DNA of 11,284 bases from an uncultured bacterium (lineage in GTDB: Bacteria; Actinomycetota; Coriobacteriia; Coriobacteriales; Coriobacteriaceae): assembly GCA_905215945.1 (NCBI GenBank), contig CAJMRZ010000032.1, positions 1-11,284 of the forward strand, read 5' to 3'. Positions 6,619 through 11,284 of the stretch are shown in pieces. Each line of letters begins with the position of its first letter. The stretch's first letter is position 1. The notes below the pieces were generated by a model. The model had not been told where the DNA came from. It saw nothing but the letters and a program-made list of their open reading frames with translations, and searched no databases. The position numbers and the translations under genes are program-made.

Positions 6619-6642
6619 TTAGTCGGGTTTTCCCTTGACTAA
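6619..6642 (+). promoter_or_regulatory. sufC promoter region with TTAGTC/GACTAA inverted repeat over the -35 box
   Basis: TTGACT at 6635-6640 is the best -35 match upstream of the sufC-like gene; the -10 box is weak (TAACTT at 6657-6662, spacer 16). The -35 box is embedded in an inverted repeat TTAGTC (6619-6624) and GACTAA (6637-6642), with GGG and CCC inside as extra pairing. It could be a second operator. From 6643 to the start codon at 6727 nothing else stands out. Confidence 0.4.
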
Positions 6643-6726
6643 CGCCGAACCCATAGTAACTTTATTCCGAGAAGATTCCTAGGGTTTAGTACACCTATGA
6701 GTACACCATATACAGAGAGGGACAGC

Positions 6727-7425
6727 ATGAGCGCAAATCCGCTGCTTTCCATCGAAGGTCTGACCGCCTCCGTGGACGAGAAGACCATCCTCCACAACGT
6801 CAACCTCAACGTCGCCGCCGGCGAGACCCACGTTCTGATGGGACCCAACGGCGCCGGCAAGTCCACCCTCGGCCACCTGGTCATGGGCGACCCCGTTTAC
6901 ACGGTCAACGACGGCCGCATCGTCTTTGACGGCCAGGACATCACTGAACTCACCACCGACAAGCGCTCGCGCGCCGGCCTGTTCCTGAGCTTCCAGGCCC
7001 CGGTCGAGATTCCGGGCGTGCCGCTGTCGAGCTTTTTGCGTGCCAGCATCGCCGGCCGTCCCGGCCTGGAGATGAAGGGCAAGGAATTCCGCCGTCGCGT
7101 CAAGGAGCTCGCGGCCGAGCTCAACATGGATACCGCCTACCTCAACCGCGAGCTGGGCGTGGGCTTCTCGGGCGGCGAGAAGAAGAAGGTCGAGATGCTC
7201 CAGCTCCTGCTGCTGCAGCCCAAGCTCGCCATCCTGGACGAAACCGACTCCGGCCTGGACGTCGACGCCCTGTCCACCGTCAGCCACGGCATGGACGCGT
7301 ACCGCAAGAGTTGCGACGGCTCCATGCTCATCATCACGCACAACACGCGCATCTTGGAGCACCTGGATGCCGTGCGCTTCACGTCCCTCGACAAGGATGC
7401 CGGCGGCCTGCGCTCCCTGCGCTAG
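6727..7425 (+). CDS. sufC: SufC-type ABC ATPase (Fe-S cluster assembly), short C-terminus
   Basis: The 232-residue soluble ABC ATPase has all motifs: Walker A GPNGAGKST (39-47), Q-loop Q90 in FLSFQAPVEIPGV, which is characteristic of SufC, signature SGGEKKK (148-154), Walker B with LAILDETDSGLD (168-178) and the switch histidine in IITHN (202-206). SufC works with SufB and SufD in the cytoplasmic scaffold that builds Fe-S clusters. Two things are odd. The protein ends about 25 residues after the H-loop with DAVRFTSLDKDAGG instead of the usual HVL-x-DG-x-IV strand and final helix, so it is shorter than the usual roughly 250 residues. And no sufB, sufD or sufS follows; a tRNA gene does. The start at 6727 has a GAGAGG site 6 bp upstream; an in-frame ATG at 6697 has none. 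Divergence from an Rrf2 regulator supports the Fe-S role. Confidence 0.88.
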   Translation: MSANPLLSIEGLTASVDEKTILHNVNLNVAAGETHVLMGPNGAGKSTLGHLVMGDPVYTVNDGRIVFDGQDITELTTDKRSRAGLFLSFQAPVEIPGVPLSSFLRASIAGRPGLEMKGKEFRRRVKELAAELNMDTAYLNRELGVGFSGGEKKKVEMLQLLLLQPKLAILDETDSGLDVDALSTVSHGMDAYRKSCDGSMLIITHNTRILEHLDAVRFTSLDKDAGGLRSLR

Positions 7426-7440
7426 ATTGGCTGCTCGGTT

Positions 7441-7449
7441 TGGTAAAAT
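7441..7449 (+). promoter_or_regulatory. Extended -10 promoter of selC
   Basis: TGGTAAAAT is a TGn-extended -10 box (TAAAAT at 7444-7449) ending 12 bp before the tRNA's first base, the right distance for a start a few bases upstream of the mature 5' end. No good -35 box is visible. It lies just after the sufC stop codon. Confidence 0.55.
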
Positions 7450-7461
7450 ACCTCCGCACTT

Positions 7462-7558
7462 GGGAACGGATGGGCTCCGGTGGGCTCCGCGGTCCTCAAA
7501 ACCGTTGCGAGGCGTGCAAAACGTCTTGGATGTGTTCGATTCACATACGTTCCCGCCA
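7462..7558 (+). tRNA. selC: tRNA-Sec (anticodon TCA)
   Basis: This is a 97-nt tRNA with encoded CCA. GGGAACG at 7462-7468 pairs with CGTTCCC at 7548-7554, followed by discriminator G and CCA. The D loop CCGGTG (7477-7482) is closed by a 5-bp stem, the extended D stem typical of tRNA-Sec. The anticodon loop CCTCAAA (7494-7500) carries TCA at 7496-7498 on a 5-bp stem. A long variable arm (about 7508-7526, about 7 bp) and a 5-bp T stem (ATGTG/CACAT) around TTCGATT follow. The UCA anticodon plus long extra arm identify the UGA-decoding selenocysteine tRNA, charged with Ser and converted by SelA. The organism should therefore make selenoproteins. The eighth acceptor pair, usual in bacterial tRNA-Sec, would be a G-A mismatch here. 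Confidence 0.96.
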
Positions 7559-7566
7559 TACGCTAC

Positions 7567-7623
7567 CAGCGCTTTTGTGCTCGCGGTCTTGCTGCGTGCC
7601 GCAAAGGCGCTGTTTTGTTTTTG
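7567..7623 (+). terminator. Rho-independent terminator of selC
   Basis: Arms 7567-7579 and 7600-7612 form a 13-bp stem (CAGCGC with GCGCTG at the base, two G-T pairs above) with a loop of about 20 nt, followed by TTTTGTTTTTG. It begins 9 bp after the CCA of the tRNA, so selC is probably a monocistronic unit, perhaps with some read-through from sufC. Confidence 0.8.
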
Positions 7624-7713
7624 TACGGGTCCGCCGTGTCGCCTGTCATGTCGTCTACGGTAACTGATCCCGTGTGTCGGGTTTCGAGCATGCCGATGGA
7701 GGTGTTTTGCCGT

Positions 7714-8346
7714 ATGACTACCGTAAGACGTGCCGATCTTTCTTGTGTCGTCCAGGCGGGCGGGCTGTCCTCGCGCATGGGCTGCGATAAGGCGCGCATG
7801 ACGTTTTGCGGCGAGCCGCTCATCGAGCGTGTGCTGGGTCGGCTGGCGCCAGTTGCCGGCGAGTTGGTCGTGACGACTTCGCGTCCCAGCGAGCTTGCCT
7901 ATCTTGAGGAGCGCGCGTTTGGCGGCCTGGTGCCGCGTGTGGTGGCGGACCTTGAAGGACCGGCGGGTGCCATGCGCGGCATCGCGAGCTCGTTGGCCGC
8001 GGCCCGATTGCCGCTCGTGGCGATCGTCGCCTGCGATATGCCGTTCGTCTTGCCAGAACTGATCGGCGCGCTTGCCGATCGTGTTGAGTCTGAGGCGCTC
8101 GACGTGTGCGTGCCGCGCGAGGAGCGGGGGATTGAGCCGCTTTGCGCCGTTTGGCGCCGTGACGCGTGTGCGTCAGTTTCCCAAGAGCTGCTCGCCTGCG
8201 ACCGCCAGCGCATTCGCTGCCTGATCAATCGCGTTCAGGCCGGTTATATGGATGAGCCTCAGATTGTCGCGGTCGCCGGCTCAACGCTCTGCTTCGAGAA
8301 CGTCAATACGCCCGAGGAGTTTGCGGCGGCCGAGTTGCTTGCCTAG
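7714..8346 (+). CDS. mobA: Molybdenum cofactor guanylyltransferase MobA
   Basis: The 210-residue protein has the MobA/GT-A-like nucleotidyltransferase signature VVQAGGLSSRMGCDKA (12-27), where the family consensus is LAGG-x-S-x-RMG-x-DKA, then DLEGPAGAMRGI (79-90), ACDMPF (106-111) with the metal-binding aspartate, and the C-terminal ENVNTPEE (195-202). MobA joins GMP to molybdopterin-Mo, making the (bis)MGD cofactor of enzymes such as formate dehydrogenase. Placement straight after selC fits, because bacterial formate dehydrogenases often carry both selenocysteine and bis-MGD. The ATG at 7714 is chosen because GGAGG lies about 11 bp upstream (7698-7702) and family homology starts there; the frame is open far upstream through the tRNA and its terminator, which cannot be coding. 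The DUF3343 gene follows 15 bp later, probably in the same operon. Confidence 0.9.
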   Translation: MTTVRRADLSCVVQAGGLSSRMGCDKARMTFCGEPLIERVLGRLAPVAGELVVTTSRPSELAYLEERAFGGLVPRVVADLEGPAGAMRGIASSLAAARLPLVAIVACDMPFVLPELIGALADRVESEALDVCVPREERGIEPLCAVWRRDACASVSQELLACDRQRIRCLINRVQAGYMDEPQIVAVAGSTLCFENVNTPEEFAAAELLA

Positions 8347-8361
8347 ACGATTGGAGTTGCC

Positions 8362-8757
8362 ATGTCTCACGATATTTGTCCCGACACGGGAGAGCCTTGC
8401 ACTTGCGATGGTTCCGAGCCCTGTACCTGCGGCTGCGGTGGCTGTGGGCATACTGCGGAAGAGGAAGCGGCCGCCGCGGCGTATCGTGAGGCACACCTCG
8501 AAGGCCCATCCGGTGATGCCCTCGACCACGAGCGCAAGATTATCGTTTCGTTCGATAGCACCTTCGATGTGATGGAATGCGAGCAGCTGTGCCTTGCCGC
8601 CGGTGTGCCCGGGCGCATCATGCCGCTGCCTGGCTCCATCACCGCCGGCTGCGGACTGTGCTGGGCTATGCCGTTCTCGGGCGATGCCCTCGCCGCCTTC
8701 CGTGCCGCCACCGAGGGCCACGTAATCCCCGCCGACTACCATCAGCTCGTCCTCTAA
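8362..8757 (+). CDS. DUF3343 (Se/S carrier-like) protein with Cys-rich N-terminal extension
   Basis: Of 131 residues, the C-terminal half (about 58-131) is a DUF3343 domain: IIVSFDSTFDVMECEQLC (60-77), the PGR-x-MPLP turn, and AGCGLCW (95-101), whose cysteines are the hallmark of this putative selenium/sulfur-carrier family. The first 30 residues are separate, with seven cysteines (6, 13, 15, 21, 23, 25, 28) and a histidine (30), arranged as C-T-C, C-T-C-G-C and GGC-GH, which looks like a metal- or chalcogen-binding patch. An alanine/glutamate-rich stretch (33-50) joins the two. The GGAG site 5 bp before the ATG fixes the start. It lies 15 bp after mobA and near selC, so a role in handling selenium or sulfur for selenoproteins or molybdoenzymes is plausible. 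No biochemical role is established. Confidence 0.82.
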   Translation: MSHDICPDTGEPCTCDGSEPCTCGCGGCGHTAEEEAAAAAYREAHLEGPSGDALDHERKIIVSFDSTFDVMECEQLCLAAGVPGRIMPLPGSITAGCGLCWAMPFSGDALAAFRAATEGHVIPADYHQLVL

Positions 8758-8764
8758 CCACCAA

Positions 8765-8801
8765 AACCACCACAAAGGTGCCTGTCCCCAATGTGGTGGT
8801 T
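8765..8801. repeat. REP-like palindrome after the DUF3343 gene
   Basis: AACCACCACA (8765-8774) and TGTGGTGGTT (8792-8801) are perfect 10-bp arms around a 17-bp loop. It starts 7 bp after the DUF3343 stop. On the plus strand no T tract follows; on the minus strand the stem is followed by TTGG, which is also weak. It looks like a dispersed extragenic palindrome more than a normal terminator, though it may stabilise or end the mobA-DUF3343 mRNA. Confidence 0.55.
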
Positions 8802-8814
8802 CGGAACATGTGGA

Positions 8815-8948
8815 CGAAACAGCTTCGAAACACGCGATTTGCGCGTCGGGTGCTCAAAAACGCTTCTACCTGCATCGTAATCAAAACGAAACATCTGCTC
8901 GTCGGCTTATGCGAAACTTTGCTGCAACAGTGCGATATTATCCATATT
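8815..8948 (+). promoter_or_regulatory. gdhA upstream region: CGAAAC repeats and candidate promoter
   Basis: The 257-bp gap before gdhA holds four CGAAAC copies (8815, 8826, 8887, 8912) on one strand. The first two place GAAAC exactly 11 bp apart (N6 between), and GTAAT at 8877-8881 precedes the third GAAAC with the same N6 spacing. This resembles the GTnAC-N6-GAAAC layout of actinobacterial GlnR boxes. A TATTAT -10-like box follows at 8936-8941; an alternative is TTGCTG (8919-8924) with CATATT (8943-8948). The assignment is by eye. Confidence 0.35.
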
Positions 8949-9014
8949 CGATAAAGCTCGCGGCGCATGGGGCGCCTCGAACGACATTTTTCTTTTCCAT
9001 CAATTGGAGGAAGC

Positions 9015-10370
9015 ATGAGCTACACGCAGAAAGTTCTCGACGAGCTCAAGGCCCGCTATCCCGAGCAGCCTGAGTTCATCCAGGCCGCGACCGAGATCCT
9101 CGGCACCATCCAGCCGGCGCTCGACGCCCATCCCGAGTACGAGGAGGCCGCCCTGCTTGAGCGCCTCATCGAGCCCGAGCGCATCGTTATGTTCCGTGTC
9201 CCCTGGGTCGACGACCAGGGCAAGGTCCAGGTCAACCGCGGCTACCGCGTCGAGTTCAACTCTGCCATTGGACCCTACAAGGGCGGCCTGCGCTTTAACC
9301 CGACGGTCACCCTGGGCATGCTCAAGTTCCTGGGCCTGGAGCAGATTCTCAAGAACAGCCTGACCACCCTGCCCATGGGCGGCGGCAAGGGCGGCTCCGA
9401 CTTTGACCCCAAGGGCAAGTCCAACAACGAGATCATGCACTTCTGCCAGTCCTTCATGACCGAGCTCTATCGCCACATTGGCCCCAACACCGACGTTCCC
9501 GCCGGCGACCTGGGCGTTGGCGGCCGCGAGGTTGCCTACCTGTTCGGTCAGTACAAGCGCCTGACCAACGAGTGGACCGGCGTCCTTACCGGCAAGGGCC
9601 TCTCCTTTGGCGGCTCGCTCGCCCGTACCGAGGCCACCGGTTACGGTCTGGTCTACTTTGTGGACGAGTACCTCAAGAGCCGCGGCGACTCCTTCGAGGG
9701 CAAGAACGTCGTCGTTCACGGTTCCGGTAACGTCGCTATCTACGCGGTCCAGAAGGTCGCCCAGCTCGGCGGCAAGGTCCTGGCCTGCTCCGACACCCAT
9801 GGCTGGGTCGAGGATCCCGACGGCATCGACTACACCGTGCTCGAGCATGTCTACAACAAGAAGCGCTCCGGCCACGACAAGGGCGTTACGCTCGCTATGT
9901 ACGTCGACGAGAAGCCCAATGCCACGTGGCACGAGGGTGACGGCCGCGGCGTGTGGCAGCTGCCCTGCGACATCGCGCTGCCCTGCGCTCGCGAGAACAC
10001 GCTGCTGCTCGAGGATGCCCAGGCGCTCGTCGCCAACGGCTGCAAGGTGGTCGGCGAGGGCGCGAACATGCCCACGACCATCGAGGCCACGACCTACTTC
10101 CAGGAGAACGGCGTCGCCTTTATGCCCGGTAAGGCTGCCAACGCCGGCGGCGTGCTCGTGTCCGGCCTGGAGATGAGCCAGAACGCCGAGCACCTGTCCT
10201 GGACCTTCGAGGAGGTCGACGGCAAGCTCGAGCAGCTCATGCGCGGCATGTTCCACAACGTGGACGACACCGCCAAGAAGTACGGCGAGGAGGGCAACTT
10301 CGTCATGGGTGCCAACATCGCCGGCTTCCTGAAGGTCGCCGACGCCATGCTCGCCCAGGGCGTCTGCTAA
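9015..10370 (+). CDS. gdhA: Glutamate dehydrogenase, probably NADP-specific
   Basis: The 451-residue protein is a full-length hexameric-type glutamate dehydrogenase, which interconverts 2-oxoglutarate plus ammonium and glutamate in the cytoplasm. The substrate lysines fall where they do in the well-studied clostridial enzyme: K89 in GPYKGGLRF, K113 in ILKNSLTTLP and K125 in PMGGGKGG, with catalytic D165 in VPAGDLGVG and a glutamate-binding serine (S383) in GGVLVSG. The Rossmann motif GSGNVA (236-241) and the SDTHG after the second strand (259-263) are closer to the E. coli NADP enzyme than to NAD-specific forms, so biosynthetic use is favoured. GGAGG lies 4 bp before the ATG; the frame is open 16 codons further up without a ribosome binding site. 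It is a single-gene unit, bounded by its own upstream region and a strong terminator. Codon choice is very biased (GGC, CTG, AAG), suggesting high expression. Confidence 0.97.
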   Translation: MSYTQKVLDELKARYPEQPEFIQAATEILGTIQPALDAHPEYEEAALLERLIEPERIVMFRVPWVDDQGKVQVNRGYRVEFNSAIGPYKGGLRFNPTVTLGMLKFLGLEQILKNSLTTLPMGGGKGGSDFDPKGKSNNEIMHFCQSFMTELYRHIGPNTDVPAGDLGVGGREVAYLFGQYKRLTNEWTGVLTGKGLSFGGSLARTEATGYGLVYFVDEYLKSRGDSFEGKNVVVHGSGNVAIYAVQKVAQLGGKVLACSDTHGWVEDPDGIDYTVLEHVYNKKRSGHDKGVTLAMYVDEKPNATWHEGDGRGVWQLPCDIALPCARENTLLLEDAQALVANGCKVVGEGANMPTTIEATTYFQENGVAFMPGKAANAGGVLVSGLEMSQNAEHLSWTFEEVDGKLEQLMRGMFHNVDDTAKKYGEEGNFVMGANIAGFLKVADAMLAQGVC

Positions 10371-10395
10371 ATCTTCACTCGATATAGCATCGCGG

Positions 10396-10429
10396 AAGGC
10401 TCCCAGCCATCTTGGCTGGGAGCCTTTTT
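10396..10429 (+). terminator. Rho-independent terminator of gdhA
   Basis: Arms 10396-10409 and 10413-10426 make a perfect 14-bp stem (AAGGCTCCCAGCCA with its complement) around a TCT loop, and the stem runs into a TTTTT tract at 10425-10429. It lies 26 bp after the gdhA stop. This is a textbook terminator, and with AA on its left side it may work partly on the other strand too. Confidence 0.95.
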
Positions 10430-10462
10430 GATCCGCATACGACGGAGGAAAACGGTTCATTT

Positions 10463-10500
10463 TGTCGCGACACGAGCTGTGCCCCCTCGTTTGGTACACT
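10463..10500 (+). promoter_or_regulatory. Promoter and candidate operator of the FAD-subunit gene
   Basis: TGGTACACT (10492-10500) is a TGn-extended -10 box with TACACT at 10495-10500. A perfect 10-bp palindrome, TGTCGCGACA, lies at 10463-10472, just upstream of where a -35 box would be. No good -35 match is present, so activation or repression through the palindrome is possible. Confidence 0.4.
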
Positions 10501-10536
10501 TAAAGGTACTGGACAAGTGGAGAGATGGGGGAGAAC

Positions 10537-11284
10537 GTGCTCAAGTTCGGTACCTACGTCCGTGTTGGAAACGCGGCCGAAGCCTATGAGCTCTTGCAGA
10601 AGAACCGCAACAACAAGATTGTGGGCGGCGGCATCTGGATGCGCCTGGGTTCGCGTCGCGTGGCGACGGCGATTGACCTTTCGGCCTGTGGACTCGATCA
10701 GATCGAGGAGACCGAGACCGAGTTTCGCATCGGTGCCATGTGCACCCTGCGCCAGCTCGAGCGTCATGCCGGGCTCAACGCGCTTGTCAACAATGTCTTT
10801 GAGTTTGCCGTCCACGACATCGTGGGCGTGCAGCTGCGCAATACCGCCACGGTGGGCGGCAGCATCTACGGCCGCTTTGGCTTCTCGGACGTGCTCTCGG
10901 CGTTCCTGGCGCTCGATTCGTATGTTGAGCTGACGGGTGCCGGCCGCGTACCGCTTGCCGAGTTCGTTGACATGGGCTACGTGCGCGACGTGATCGAGCA
11001 CGTGGTGGTCGTCAAGCACGATTACCGTGCGAGCTACGAGGCCGTGCGCAAGGCCGCGACCGACTTCCCCTCGCTGAACGTCACCGCCGCCTGGTGGAAC
11101 AACAGATGGCATGTCACCGTGGGCGCCCGCCCGCTGCGCGCGACCTTGCTGCAGGGCGAGGCGTGCGGCCTGGTGAACGAGCATCCTTCCGAGGATGAGC
11201 TTCGCGCCCTTGCCGCATCCGTGCGTGCCCTGAGCTACGGCACCAACCTGTGGGGCTCAGCCGAGTACCGCCGTCGCATCTCGG
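10537..11284 (+). CDS. Molybdenum hydroxylase (xanthine dehydrogenase family) FAD-binding subunit, 3' end outside window
   Basis: There are 249 residues before the window ends. It is the medium, FAD-binding subunit of the xanthine dehydrogenase/CO dehydrogenase family, passing electrons from the Fe-S subunit to an acceptor. The first FAD loop is KIVGGGIWMRLG (27-38), in place of the usual VAGGTDL, and the second is LRNTATVGGSIYGRFGFSDVL (100-120), where I/LRN-x-AT-x-GG is the family hallmark. From about residue 160 the C-terminal domain begins and is cut off. The GTG at 10537 is preferred because relatives begin MLKF-x-TYVR and GGGGGAG lies 3 bp upstream; an ATG at 10525, four codons earlier, is the alternative. 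Molybdenum-subunit genes would be expected downstream. With mobA and selC nearby, a selenium-dependent molybdenum hydroxylase is possible but not shown. Confidence 0.87.
   Translation, partial: MLKFGTYVRVGNAAEAYELLQKNRNNKIVGGGIWMRLGSRRVATAIDLSACGLDQIEETETEFRIGAMCTLRQLERHAGLNALVNNVFEFAVHDIVGVQLRNTATVGGSIYGRFGFSDVLSAFLALDSYVELTGAGRVPLAEFVDMGYVRDVIEHVVVVKHDYRASYEAVRKAATDFPSLNVTAAWWNNRWHVTVGARPLRATLLQGEACGLVNEHPSEDELRALAASVRALSYGTNLWGSAEYRRRIS

Noticed and set aside
7426-8757. Possible selenoprotein with in-frame TGA near selC
   Set aside because: The sufC, mobA and DUF3343 frames end in TAG, TAG and TAA, and none contains an internal TGA, so no selenocysteine read-through is indicated in this window.
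9000-10499. A 499-codon open frame antisense to gdhA
   Set aside because: It mirrors the G+C-rich third-position bias of gdhA, has low-complexity Gly/Val/Ala/Leu composition without any family motif, and covers the gdhA terminator.
1-11284. CRISPR array, insertion sequence or attachment repeats
   Set aside because: No regularly spaced direct repeats of CRISPR size, no transposase motifs, and no obvious direct repeat of the tRNA-Sec 3' end within the window.

Overview
The window looks like a chromosomal segment of a Coriobacteriia gut actinobacterium, most likely Collinsella or a close relative. This is inferred from the high G+C coding style, strong Shine-Dalgarno sites, a sortase-anchored surface protein with an MPKTG motif, a predicted AAA-ATPase-like/PD-(D/E)XK protein and the overall gene content. 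No database search was possible, so the genus is an impression and not a result.

Layout. Positions 1-1438 hold two divergent family-2 glycosyltransferases (the first cut by the window edge) around a 256-bp intergenic region; they probably belong to a cell-surface polysaccharide locus. Positions 1463-6502 are all on the minus strand. Read in the direction of transcription they are an Rrf2/IscR-like Fe-S regulator, an MNT nucleotidyltransferase and a HEPN protein (a two-gene toxin-antitoxin-like module that starts 8 bp after the regulator), a large secreted and wall-anchored lysozyme-like protein followed by a good terminator, and an AAA-ATPase-like protein whose key ATPase and nuclease residues look eroded.

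From 6727 to the end everything is on the plus strand: a SufC-type ABC ATPase with no sufB or sufD after it, the selenocysteine tRNA gene (selC, anticodon TCA) with its own extended -10 box and terminator, mobA (molybdenum cofactor guanylyltransferase), a DUF3343 (Se/S-carrier-like) protein with a cysteine-rich N-terminal extension, gdhA (glutamate dehydrogenase) with a very clear terminator, and the start of a molybdenum-hydroxylase FAD subunit.

How the parts fit. The Rrf2 regulator and sufC are divergent and share a 224-bp control region. It contains a perfect 31-bp inverted repeat, which resolves into four copies of the 9-mer TGGGACAAA/TTTGTCCCA in alternating orientation at an exact 22-bp period. 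This is the most striking non-coding structure in the window and is probably the operator of the Rrf2 protein. The selC, mobA, DUF3343 and FAD-subunit genes together suggest a selenium/molybdenum theme (formate dehydrogenase or selenium-dependent molybdenum hydroxylases), although gdhA and its terminator separate the last of them. The MNT/HEPN pair is visibly A+T-richer than its surroundings and its first gene uses a ribosome binding site fused to the regulator's stop codon, which suggests a transferred module that may be co-transcribed with the Fe-S regulator.
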